This document shows, piece after piece, positions 1-6,479 of a stretch of DNA of 7,964 nt. Position 1 is the first letter of the stretch; each line of letters begins with the position of its first letter. The DNA comes from Planctomycetota bacterium (GTDB taxonomy: Bacteria > Planctomycetota > UBA1135 > UBA2386): positions 1 to 7,964 of the forward strand of contig JAGQRA010000835.1 in NCBI GenBank assembly GCA_020425885.1, in the 5' to 3' direction. The notes below the pieces were generated by a model. The model did no database searches. It saw only the letters and a program-made list of their open reading frames with translations, and was not told the origin of the DNA. Position numbers and translations under genes: made by a program.

Positions 1-348
1 AACTTCCCCGCGCCCGACTTCCTCCTGGGCGTCGAACGACCGGCGCCGCTGCAGGCCGGATCCGCGTTCCAGCTCGACTATCGAACCGAACCGAACCGGC
101 TCGTCGCGATCCTGGCCAGCCCCGGCCTGGATACGGCGACCATCGGCGGCGTCCTTGCGCAGCCGCTCTGGCTGCCCTCCGCCGGCCTCTTCCCTGCCGG
201 GCTGATCACCGCCGACGGTCAGGGCGTCGCGGTCGCGCGCTGGCAGATGCCCGCCGGTGTCGTTGGCCGAACGATGTGGTTCGCGGGCATCAGCGGTACC
301 GCGCTGCCGGTGCAGGCCAGCCCCGTTGCCGGAGGCATCGTGCACTGA
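1..348 (+). CDS. C-terminal part of a secreted protein with a beta-rich C-terminal module (5' truncated)
   Basis: An open frame runs from the first base to TGA at 346-348, giving the last 115 residues of a longer protein whose start lies outside the window. The visible part has alternating hydrophobic and polar residues with many Gly, Pro, Ala and Val and no long helix, as expected of a beta-sandwich. The order is: a short strand (FLLGVERPAPLQAGSAFQLD), then VAILASPG, then GGVLAQPLWLPSAGLFPAG, then a Gly-rich turn before VAVARWQMP, then a final hydrophobic strand ending PVAGGIVH. The same strand order can be recognised at the ends of the lamin-tail protein (5369-6394) and the propeller protein (from 6480). 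I infer a C-terminal accessory domain of an exported protein. The N-terminal function cannot be seen and no catalytic motif is present. The next gene begins within 8 to 58 bp, so the two may be cotranscribed. Confidence 0.75.
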   Translation, partial: NFPAPDFLLGVERPAPLQAGSAFQLDYRTEPNRLVAILASPGLDTATIGGVLAQPLWLPSAGLFPAGLITADGQGVAVARWQMPAGVVGRTMWFAGISGTALPVQASPVAGGIVH

Positions 349-406
349 CGCAACCATGGCCCACGATCATCCTCCTCCCCGCCTCATGCCGATCTCGCCG
401 CATCCA

Positions 407-1864
407 ATGACCGCACGCGTGCGGGCACTGCTCCTCACCCTGTTGGCGTGTCCTGGCGCACTGCCGCGGGCGCAACAGTCACCCGCCGACGAGTTCTATC
501 TGCCGCTCGAGAACCGCCGCATCATGCTGTACGTGCGCGAATGCGGCGAGGGCGCCGATCCGGTCGTGGTGCTGCACGGCGGATGGGGCGCCGAACACAG
601 CTACCTGCTCGGTCTGCTGCAGCCGCACCTCACCCGGTGCCGGTTCGTCCTGTACGACCAGCGAGGTTCGCTGCGCTCGCCGGCGGCGAGCGAGGGAATA
701 TCGGTCGCGCGGCACATCGCCGACCTCGAGGAACTGCGCCGGGAGCTCGGGCTGTCGAGCATGCGGATCCTCGCCCATTCGATGGGGACCTTCCTCGCGA
801 TGTCGTACCTGCGCGAGCACCCGGATCGGGTCCGTGACCTGATCCTGCTCGGCGCGATCCCGGCGCACTTCGACGGCCAGCAGACCCTGGATGCCTTCCT
901 CTCGGGTGGTAGCAACAGCCTGATGCAGCGGCCTGAGGTGCAGCACGAACTGGACCTGCTGCAGCTCCCGACAACGCCCTCGGCGCGTCAACAGACCGAT
1001 GCCTGGCGGCTGCGCTTCGCGGCGGTCAACCTGCATCACGTCGAACGATGGCGGCAGATGCCCGGCGGCCAGGCCTTCTACAGCAGCGAAGCCGGCAGGG
1101 CAGCGGCCGGCTCGATGCCGACGAGCTGGGACTTCCGGGAGCTGTTGCAGGCCCATCCGCATCCGATCCACGTGATCCTCGGCGAGAGCGATTTCATCGA
1201 CCTGAAGGCTGCACGTTGGCGCGAGATCGCCGAGCAGTGCAAGGGTCTGGACCTGCAGGTGGTCCCCGAGGCCGGTCACTGCTCCTGGATCGACCAGCCC
1301 GAATCGATCGCCCGGCGGCTGGCCGCATGCCTCGGCATCGCGACCGACCGGGATGCCGCGCGCGATGGTCTCGCACCACCCGCGACCGCGGAACCCGGGC
1401 CACTGGCGATGCTGCGGACGTTGCTGGGCCAGTGGACGCCACGCGACCAGACACAGCGCGTCGTGTTCGAACTGCAGCCGGGCATCGGCCCGTTCTCGAT
1501 GCGGCTGCGGGAAGCGTTCCCCGCGGGGCATCCCGAGCGCGCCCAGCTCGACGGGATGGTGTTCCACGATCCGGTCACCCAGGCCGTGGGATTCATCGCC
1601 GTTGCCGGAGCCAGGTCGGGCCAGGGGCGAGTCTTCCACGGCGAGTACCGCGCACTCGAGGAAGGTGTCATCGAGCGCACCTACGAGGTGCACTACCGCA
1701 GCCTGGCGGACATTCCCGGCGAGGAGCTCGGGGGCGCGACGCGGCGGTTTCGCGAGACCTTCCGGGTCGACGGCGACCTGCTGCGCGCGACCCTCGAATG
1801 GTGGCACGAGGAACGATGGCAGCGATACGGACCGGGCCGCTACGAGCTGTGTCGGCGCCACTGA
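407..1864 (+). CDS. Exported alpha/beta hydrolase (peptidase S33 / proline iminopeptidase-like) with C-terminal lipocalin-like domain
   Basis: The protein has 485 residues from ATG 407. I prefer this start because it gives a compact signal peptide (Arg-containing n-region, hydrophobic core at residues 7-19, possible cleavage near Arg-Ala-Gln at 21-23). ATGs at 386 and 356 are in frame, and none has a convincing ribosome site. Leu-Leu-Ala-Cys15 could be a weak lipobox, so a lipoprotein is possible. Residues 35-310 form an alpha/beta hydrolase: oxyanion HGGWG 57-61, DQRG 84-87 as in S33 peptidases, nucleophile elbow AHSMG with Ser125, acid Asp262 in GESDF, and His291 in EAGH, so the triad looks complete. 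Residues 330-485 are a separate domain (LLGQW at 339-343, many Trp, Arg and Tyr, ending GPGRYEL), resembling DUF1579 or lipocalin/nitrobindin barrels that bind small hydrophobic ligands. Family membership suggests peptide, ester or amide hydrolysis outside the cytoplasm; the substrate is unknown. It could be an esterase rather than an aminopeptidase. Confidence 0.85.
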   Translation: MTARVRALLLTLLACPGALPRAQQSPADEFYLPLENRRIMLYVRECGEGADPVVVLHGGWGAEHSYLLGLLQPHLTRCRFVLYDQRGSLRSPAASEGISVARHIADLEELRRELGLSSMRILAHSMGTFLAMSYLREHPDRVRDLILLGAIPAHFDGQQTLDAFLSGGSNSLMQRPEVQHELDLLQLPTTPSARQQTDAWRLRFAAVNLHHVERWRQMPGGQAFYSSEAGRAAAGSMPTSWDFRELLQAHPHPIHVILGESDFIDLKAARWREIAEQCKGLDLQVVPEAGHCSWIDQPESIARRLAACLGIATDRDAARDGLAPPATAEPGPLAMLRTLLGQWTPRDQTQRVVFELQPGIGPFSMRLREAFPAGHPERAQLDGMVFHDPVTQAVGFIAVAGARSGQGRVFHGEYRALEEGVIERTYEVHYRSLADIPGEELGGATRRFRETFRVDGDLLRATLEWWHEERWQRYGPGRYELCRRH

Positions 1865-1866
1865 TC

Positions 1867-1889
1867 GGGATCGCGCCGGCGCGGATCCC
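1867..1889. terminator. GC-rich hairpin between convergent genes, possible bidirectional terminator
   Basis: Directly after the hydrolase stop, GGGATC (1867-1872) pairs with GATCCC (1884-1889), and the inner GCGCC (1873-1877) is complementary to GGCGC (1878-1882), with one bulged G at 1883. This is a near-palindrome lying in the 68-bp gap between two converging genes. It has no T-run on either side, so it is not a classical intrinsic terminator. A terminating role is inferred from position only. Confidence 0.4.
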
Positions 1890-1932
1890 ACCGCGCTCGA
1901 GTTCGGCTGCCGGTTCTCCGCCCTTCGCCGAA

Positions 1933-4296
1933 TCACTGGCCCAACCGGGCGAGGTCACCGCGCAAGGCCTCCAACACGCCGGGCTCCGGTGAGTCGAGTG
2001 CTTGGACGCGGCGGATGCGATCCTGCAGGATCTCCCTGGCGCGGCCGCGATCACCCGCGGCCACGGTGCAGAACACGAGGTCGCGCGCGGCGGTGATGAC
2101 GCTGGCGTGGTCGGGATCGTAGGTGCCATCGAAGATCGACAGGGCTGCGGTGAGCGGCGCGAGGGCGTCCCCGGGAGCCCCTCGCGCCCAGATCACCTTG
2201 GCGAGGGTCCGCAGCAGATAGGCGCGGTCCGGATGGCGCGCGTCGAGCGAGGCGTCGGCGTTCTCGAGCGCGGCGCGGACGAGCTCCTCGGCGCCGACGA
2301 GGTCGTCCCGCTCGGCGAGCAGCACGGCGAGGTTGCCGGTCGACTCGATCGTGGAGGCATGCGTGGACCCCAACGTCAGCCGCCTCATGTCGAGGGCCCG
2401 CCGCATGGTCTCCTCGGCTGCCGCCAGATTGCCCTGGGCCCGCTCCAGGCCGGCGATGTTGTTGAGGGTCTCGGCCAGGCCCGGACTCTCCGGTCCGAGC
2501 AGCTCGGTGCGCATCGCGGCAGCCTGCCCCAGCAGATCTGCTGCGGTGGTGTAGTCCCTGCGCAGACGGGCGATCAGGCCGAGGTTGTTGATCGCGATGG
2601 CGAGTTCCTCGTGCGGGGCATCGAGGCAGCCCTCGAGCAGGGTCAGGGCCGATCGCGTGCGACGCCACGCCTCGTCGTAGTCGCCGCGCGCCTGGGCCAG
2701 CGCCCCGAGGTTGCTGAGGATGCGCGCCAGGTAGTCGGGCGGGGCATCGTGCCGATCCTGGAGCAGCTGCCTGCCGCGCTCGAGGTGGTGCGCGGAACGG
2801 TCCAGTCGCCCCTGGCTCAAGTAGCTCTGTCCCAGCATGCCATGGATGATGGCCAGCGTCTCCGGGTCGTCCTCGAACTCGGTCTCGACGCGCCCGGCGG
2901 CGGCATCGAGAGCCTCGTCGGCAGTCAACCGCCGCGCGTTCTTGCGCGGGTTGCTGCCGAAGAACGACGCCTGGAGGAACGCCAGGATCCGCTGCGCCCG
3001 CTGCGCCTGTTGCATGGCAGCTGTCGCGCTCCGCGATGCCTCGCCACCCGCGGCCTCCGCCTGCTGTCGCAGTCGATCGGCTACCCTGGCATGGTGCAGG
3101 GCCACCGCGGTCCCGACCAGCGACGCCGCCATGACGCCCGCTGCACCGGCGATGGCCAGCGCGTTGCGGCGCACGAAGCGCCCTCCGAGGTATCGCCAGG
3201 TGCCGTCACGGGCATTGACGGGCAGCGCCTGCAGATGGCGTTGCAGGTCCTCGGCGAGGTTGTCCACCGAGGCGTAGCGCGCTTCCGGCTCCTTGCGCAG
3301 CGCGCGCATGATGATCGCGTCGAGGTCGCCGGCCAGGCGGCGCGCCAGGGTGTTGCCGCCTGCGGTCGCGGACACGGCCGCGCTCGGCCGCGCCGGATCG
3401 AACTCGCAGACGGCGCGTTCGTAATCGGAGCGCGTGGCGGAAGGCGGCAGCGGATACGGGTGCAGGTGCGCCAACAGTTCGTACAGCACCACGCCGAGCG
3501 AGAAGATGTCGGAGGCCGTCGTGATCGGCTCCTGCCGGAACTGCTCCGGGCTGGCGTAGCGCGGCGTCATCGGTCGCGAACCGGGCGCCGTGGCCAGGGT
3601 GTCGGTATCGGTGACATCGACGACCTTGGCGATGCCGAAGTCGAGCAGCTTCGGTGTGCCATCGGACTCCACATGGATGTTGGCGGGCTTGATGTCGCGG
3701 TGCACGATGAGGTGACGATGGGCGTGCCCCACGGCACAGCAGACATCGAGGAAGAGGTGGATCCGGGCCTCGATGCCGAGCTTCTGGCGGTCGCACCAAT
3801 CGAGGATGTTCGGGCCGTCGACGTGCTCCATGACGAAGAACGGCCGCCCGTCCTCCGTCGTACCGCCATCGAGCAGCTGCGCGATGTTCGGGTGCCGGAG
3901 CCTGGCGAGGACACGCCGCTCCTGCTCGAGCCGTGCGGCGAACTCGCTGTCCTGCACCCACGGCGGCAACAGCTTGATCGCCACGCGGTGCTCGAACAGG
4001 CCGTCGCTGCGCGCCGCCAGCCACACCTCGCCCATGCCGCCGCCGCCGAGCCGCTCGACGAGGCTGTAGCTGCCGATCCGCGGCGCGTTCGGCCGCGTGG
4101 CGCGCGCACCCGCGACCGGACCGCATTCGAGGAAAGCGGCGCTCCGCTGCTCGAACCGCAGCAGCTCGAGGACCTCCCGCCGGAGCTCGACGTCGTCGCC
4201 GGCCAGGCGCGCCAACGCTTCCTCGCGGCCGCCGACCGGCAACGCGATGAGCTGCCGCAGGACGGCTTCGACCGGCCCCCAGCGCTCAGCGTCCAT
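1933..4296 (-). CDS. Membrane-anchored Ser/Thr protein kinase with C-terminal TPR array
   Basis: The protein has 787 residues from ATG at 4296 on the minus strand. This start is chosen because it follows GGTGGAG with 9-nt spacing and begins the helical N-terminus usual in this family; a longer frame to 4377 would lie inside the sigma gene and reads as Arg/Cys-rich noise. Residues 1-70 are a short helical segment. The Hanks-type kinase domain spans about 76-355: glycine loop GGGGMGEV 84-91, Lys108, probable alpha-C Glu126, HRDIKPAN 199-206 with Asp201, DFG 219-221, and SPE 249-251, so it looks active. Residues 379-400 form one transmembrane helix, placing the kinase in the cytoplasm and the rest outside. 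A Gln/Ala-rich segment at 403-440 may be a coiled coil, followed by about six TPRs of the 42-residue kinesin-light-chain type at roughly 480-760 (for example AINNLGLIARLRRDYTTA and TLNNIAGLERAQGNLAAA). TPRs suggest sensing by protein contact. The start overlaps the end of the sigma gene by 11 bp, so translational coupling and a shared operon are likely. The sigma factor is the obvious candidate substrate; this is inferred. Confidence 0.95.
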   Translation of the reverse strand: MDAERWGPVEAVLRQLIALPVGGREEALARLAGDDVELRREVLELLRFEQRSAAFLECGPVAGARATRPNAPRIGSYSLVERLGGGGMGEVWLAARSDGLFEHRVAIKLLPPWVQDSEFAARLEQERRVLARLRHPNIAQLLDGGTTEDGRPFFVMEHVDGPNILDWCDRQKLGIEARIHLFLDVCCAVGHAHRHLIVHRDIKPANIHVESDGTPKLLDFGIAKVVDVTDTDTLATAPGSRPMTPRYASPEQFRQEPITTASDIFSLGVVLYELLAHLHPYPLPPSATRSDYERAVCEFDPARPSAAVSATAGGNTLARRLAGDLDAIIMRALRKEPEARYASVDNLAEDLQRHLQALPVNARDGTWRYLGGRFVRRNALAIAGAAGVMAASLVGTAVALHHARVADRLRQQAEAAGGEASRSATAAMQQAQRAQRILAFLQASFFGSNPRKNARRLTADEALDAAAGRVETEFEDDPETLAIIHGMLGQSYLSQGRLDRSAHHLERGRQLLQDRHDAPPDYLARILSNLGALAQARGDYDEAWRRTRSALTLLEGCLDAPHEELAIAINNLGLIARLRRDYTTAADLLGQAAAMRTELLGPESPGLAETLNNIAGLERAQGNLAAAEETMRRALDMRRLTLGSTHASTIESTGNLAVLLAERDDLVGAEELVRAALENADASLDARHPDRAYLLRTLAKVIWARGAPGDALAPLTAALSIFDGTYDPDHASVITAARDLVFCTVAAGDRGRAREILQDRIRRVQALDSPEPGVLEALRGDLARLGQ

Positions 4297-4897
4297 CGTC
4301 CTCGGCTCCACCGAGTTCGCGCAGCAGCCACATCTTCGCGACCTTCCATTCTTCGGAGACCGTGCCGACGGAGACATCGAGGAACTCGGCGACGGCGGCC
4401 ACGGTCAGCCCTGCGAAGTAACGCAGCTCGACGATCTGTGCCTTGCGCGGAGCGATCACCTCGAGCCGGTCGAGAGCCTCGTCGAGCGCCAGCAGATCCA
4501 GCACCGGCCGCACCGGTGCCGCGAGGTTCGTCGCCGAGTGCCGCACGCCGTCCTTCTCACCGCCGCGCTTGGCGCGGACTCGGGCGCGAGCGTTGTCGAT
4601 GAGGATCCGGCGCATCGCCCGCGCGGCGGCGCCGAAGAAGTGGGCCCGGTTCTCGAACCGCATCGTCCGCTGGCCGCCGACCCGCAGGAAGGTCTCGTGC
4701 AGCACCGAAGTGGGTTGCATCGCGATCGGCCCGCGTTCGTTGCCCAGGTGGCGCTCGGCCATGGCGTGCAGCTCGCCGTAGACCAGCTGCCATAGGCGAG
4801 CGGCCGCACCTTCATCGCCCTCCTGGATCGAAGTGAGCAAGTCGGTGATGGATGGTTCCTGCGGCGACTCGGTCACTGGGCCAGAGTCTGATGGCAC
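4286..4897 (-). CDS. ECF-type RNA polymerase sigma factor (Sigma70_ECF / TIGR02999-like)
   Basis: The protein has 203 residues from a GTG at 4897; a second in-frame GTG at 4876 would remove 7 residues, and neither has a Shine-Dalgarno sequence. It directs RNA polymerase to specific promoters. Region 2 spans about 16-103, including ITDLLTSIQEGDEGAAARLW, VYGELHAMAERHL, and NRAHFFGAAARAMRRILIDNARAR, the signature of the PF07638/TIGR02999 family found next to kinases in Planctomycetota and some Acidobacteria and Gammaproteobacteria. A linker at 104-138 follows, then region 4 at 139-197 with a helix-turn-helix (LTVAAVAEFLDVSVGTVSEEW). In region 2.2, where most ECF sigmas have acidic DAED before LVQEVFLR, this protein has Gln61-Pro62-Thr63-Ser64 before VLHETFLR. 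No anti-sigma gene is adjacent; instead the downstream gene is a transmembrane kinase whose ATG lies inside the sigma stop region. Control by phosphorylation is therefore plausible but not shown. Confidence 0.95.
   Translation of the reverse strand: MPSDSGPVTESPQEPSITDLLTSIQEGDEGAAARLWQLVYGELHAMAERHLGNERGPIAMQPTSVLHETFLRVGGQRTMRFENRAHFFGAAARAMRRILIDNARARVRAKRGGEKDGVRHSATNLAAPVRPVLDLLALDEALDRLEVIAPRKAQIVELRYFAGLTVAAVAEFLDVSVGTVSEEWKVAKMWLLRELGGAEDDGR
4306..4312 (-). promoter_or_regulatory. Ribosome binding site of the kinase gene
   Basis: On the minus strand GGTGGAG ends 9 nt before the ATG at 4296. It lies inside the last codons of the sigma gene. It fixes the kinase start downstream of the longest open frame and fits coupled translation of the pair. 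Confidence 0.55.
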
Positions 4898-5127
4898 GCA
4901 CAGAGCGCGTCAAGTGACTGCGATGCACGGCATACACGGGCAGCGATCGCTGCCGTTCGACCATCGCCAAGGCATTTGGCCAGGCCACCCGTACGAATGT
5001 GACCGAGCCGCTGGCGGATACCAGGCCAGGCTCTGAAGCGACGGCGCCCTGCACCTGACGGACCTTCAGCCCCCGTCATGACGACGGAAACCGGGATGAT
5101 CGCGAACAGGATGAGCGCTGGACGCAT
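4873..5127 (-). CDS. Doubtful small ORF with signal-peptide-like N-terminus
   Basis: This is an 84-codon frame from ATG at 5127 to TGA at 4873-4875 on the minus strand, overlapping the sigma start by 25 bp. The first 17 residues (MRPALILFAIIPVSVVM) look like a signal peptide or membrane segment, and their codons mostly end in G or C like the real genes here. After about residue 19 the third-position GC bias is lost and the rest is Arg/Gly-rich and unlike any fold I know. There is no clear ribosome site. It may be a chance frame, a tiny exported peptide, or the eroded start of a lost gene. It is listed only because of the abrupt change in character. Confidence 0.15.
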   Translation of the reverse strand: MRPALILFAIIPVSVVMTGAEGPSGAGRRRFRAWPGIRQRLGHIRTGGLAKCLGDGRTAAIAARVCRASQSLDALCACHQTLAQ

Positions 5128-5368
5128 CGAGTTCTTGCCAACGCTTCTCCCGACATGCGTCGTCCACGCCCACTCGTTCAGGAAATCCGGGAAACAGAAG
5201 CTGCGACGTCACCAGGTCTCTCCGGTGAATTGCCAACGAACGAATGCAGCGCTGAGGATGGCAGTCAAGGCACGCGACTTGCGCGCTCTCGCGTGTCCGT
5301 CCGCGCTCCGCCTTCGGCCCGACGCGGTTGTCCCTCTCCAAATACACATCGCAACCACGACCCAAACA
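4898..5368. other. Divergent intergenic region between sigma factor and lamin-tail gene
   Basis: These roughly 470 bp carry no convincing gene on either strand. Base composition is less GC-rich than in the genes. Contents are the 16-bp palindrome near the sigma start, a short minus-strand open frame with a signal-like N-terminus (4873-5127, entered separately), and a C/A-rich, G-poor stretch from about 5338 that runs into the start of the lamin-tail gene. The promoters of both the minus-strand signalling unit and the plus-strand secreted genes should lie here, but I could not pick a reliable -35/-10 pair for either. Confidence 0.6.
4939..4954. repeat. Perfect 16-bp palindrome upstream of the sigma gene, candidate operator
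   Basis: GGCAGCGATCGCTGCC is its own reverse complement with no mismatch, and symmetry stops at the flanking G/G (4938/4955). It lies about 42 bp upstream of the sigma GTG in the divergent gap. A dimeric regulator site or a hairpin in the 5' leader are both possible. The core GCGATCGC is a common octamer in some genomes, so chance or a genome-wide repeat is not excluded. Confidence 0.5.
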
Positions 5369-6394
5369 ATGCGACTACACATGCCCACATTGCAAACACA
5401 CTCGCACCGCTCCGTCACCCGCGTCGCCGCCGCGACCCTGCTGTTCTCCGTCTTCGCCCTGGCCCAGTCGCCCGACGTCGAGTTCATGGAAGTCCTCGTC
5501 GATCCGGTGGGCGCCAATGCCGGCGCCCAGATCGTCGAGGTACACAACCGCGGCCCGCTTGCCGCCGACCTCACGGGCTGGCACCTCGTCACCCCGAACG
5601 GCGCCTGGGCGATGCCGCCGGTCACGTTGCCACCGGGCGCAATCACGCAGCTACATCTCGGCCGGCCGGGCACGAGCAACCCGCTCGACATCTACCTGCC
5701 GAACGTCGCCGTGCTGTCGGGTTCGAGTTCGCTGGCAATGTTCCGTAGCGCGCAGACGACGAACGTCGCAGACCTGGTCGACTTCGTGTCGTGGGGAGGC
5801 GGCCAGGGCGCGATCTCGACCGCGGTCCTCGCCGGCCAGTGGCCTGATCTCCTGTCGACGGTGACGCTGCCGCCGACCGAGGGCAGCACGATCGCGCACT
5901 TCGATACCACGTGCTACGGCTCGCGCTCGTCGCCCGACGCCTGGTTCGCCGACAGCACCCCCACCCTCGGCCTGCAGAACGACGGCGGCGGCATCTTCGC
6001 CGGCGGCAACGGCTGCCCCCAGCTGACCTACCCGCCACAGATCGGCTCCGGTGCGTTCGACAACCGACCGTGGCTCGGCGAGCTATGGCGCCTCGACGTC
6101 GGCTATCTGCCGCCGGTGCCGTCGACCGTGTTCCTCGCCCTCGGTCTGTCGTCGTCCGCCCCCATCCCGCTCGACTCCTTCGGCATCCCCGGCTGCTACT
6201 TCGAGGTAGCGCCGCTCGCGGTGCGCCTCTTCGCGCTGCCGCCGTCGGCGGGTTCGATCCTCATGCAGCTGCCGCCCGCCCCGCAATTCGCCGGTCTCGA
6301 GCTGCGTCTGCAGGGGCTGGTGACCTATCCGGGCGCAAACGCCGCCAACGCGCTGCCGACGCGTGCGGTGCATGCGCACCTCGGGCTGCGTTAG
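5369..6394 (+). CDS. Secreted lamin-tail-domain protein with C-terminal beta-rich module
   Basis: The protein has 341 residues from ATG 5369; ATG 5381 is equally possible and removes four residues. A longer open frame back to 5078 is rejected because it buries the signal peptide. The signal peptide covers residues 1-32 with cleavage after Ala-Leu-Ala before Gln33. Residues 36-204 read as a lamin-tail (LTD) domain: FMEVLVDPVGANAGAQIVEV, then HNRGPLAADLTGWHL, then LPPGAITQLHLG, then LVDFVSWGG, and the closing WFADSTPTLGLQND typical of bacterial LTDs. This Ig-like fold occurs in exported bacterial proteins, often with nucleases or as a surface-binding unit; no nuclease is present here. Residues about 228-341 form the beta-rich C-terminal module also seen at 1-348 and at the window end. 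Three Cys (182, 216, 276) could form a disulfide after export. No Shine-Dalgarno sequence is present; the leader is C/A-rich. The likely location is the periplasm or cell surface. Ligand or role is unknown. Confidence 0.85.
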   Translation: MRLHMPTLQTHSHRSVTRVAAATLLFSVFALAQSPDVEFMEVLVDPVGANAGAQIVEVHNRGPLAADLTGWHLVTPNGAWAMPPVTLPPGAITQLHLGRPGTSNPLDIYLPNVAVLSGSSSLAMFRSAQTTNVADLVDFVSWGGGQGAISTAVLAGQWPDLLSTVTLPPTEGSTIAHFDTTCYGSRSSPDAWFADSTPTLGLQNDGGGIFAGGNGCPQLTYPPQIGSGAFDNRPWLGELWRLDVGYLPPVPSTVFLALGLSSSAPIPLDSFGIPGCYFEVAPLAVRLFALPPSAGSILMQLPPAPQFAGLELRLQGLVTYPGANAANALPTRAVHAHLGLR

Positions 6395-6421
6395 GAGTGA
6401 CACTAGGATGGGCGTTCGGCC

Positions 6422-6435
6422 GCGCGGCGCCGCGC
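6422..6435. repeat. Perfect 14-bp GC palindrome between the two plus-strand secreted genes
   Basis: GCGCGGCGCCGCGC is fully self-complementary, 27 bp after the lamin-tail stop. If the propeller gene starts at 6480 it lies in the gap and could end transcription or fold in the leader; if that gene starts at 6408 it is coding. No T-run follows. In such GC-rich DNA chance is a fair explanation. Confidence 0.3.
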
Positions 6436-6466
6436 CTCGATCCGTTGCACGGACAATCTCACGAGT

Positions 6467-6470
6467 GGAG
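6467..6470 (+). promoter_or_regulatory. Possible ribosome binding site deciding the propeller gene start
   Basis: GGAG ends 9 nt before GTG 6480, the start that gives an ordinary signal peptide. A rival GGAG at 6394-6397, overlapping the previous stop codon, sits 10 nt before ATG 6408. The two sites are equally good by spacing, so protein features rather than this motif decide the start. Confidence 0.4.
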
Positions 6471-6479
6471 AATGTCGGC

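Noticed and set aside
257..406. N-terminal extension of the hydrolase back to ATG 257
   Set aside because: It overlaps the end of the upstream coding region in another frame and encodes Cys/Arg/Pro-rich sequence ahead of the signal peptide.
479..1936. An open frame of 485 codons on the minus strand opposite the hydrolase
   Set aside because: It mirrors the hydrolase gene, shows no domain, and has no signal or start context. The plus strand carries the catalytic motifs.
4297..4377. N-terminal extension of the kinase by 27 residues
   Set aside because: It lies wholly inside the sigma gene, is Arg/Cys-rich, and the ATG at 4296 has a good ribosome site and begins the usual family N-terminus.
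2002..4602. An open frame of 866 codons on the plus strand opposite the kinase and sigma genes
   Set aside because: It is antisense to two genes with full family motifs, has no recognisable domain and low-complexity Arg/Gly/Gln-rich content. Long antisense frames are expected in high-GC DNA with strong third-position bias.
4906..4911. TTGACG on the minus strand as a -35 promoter box for the sigma gene
   Set aside because: At 17-nt spacing only CAGACT is found, a poor -10, and the transcript would start inside the sigma reading frame.
5078..5368. N-terminal extension of the lamin-tail protein by 97 residues
   Set aside because: It would put a clear signal peptide more than 100 residues inside the protein, and the extension has neither GC3 bias nor recognisable domain content.
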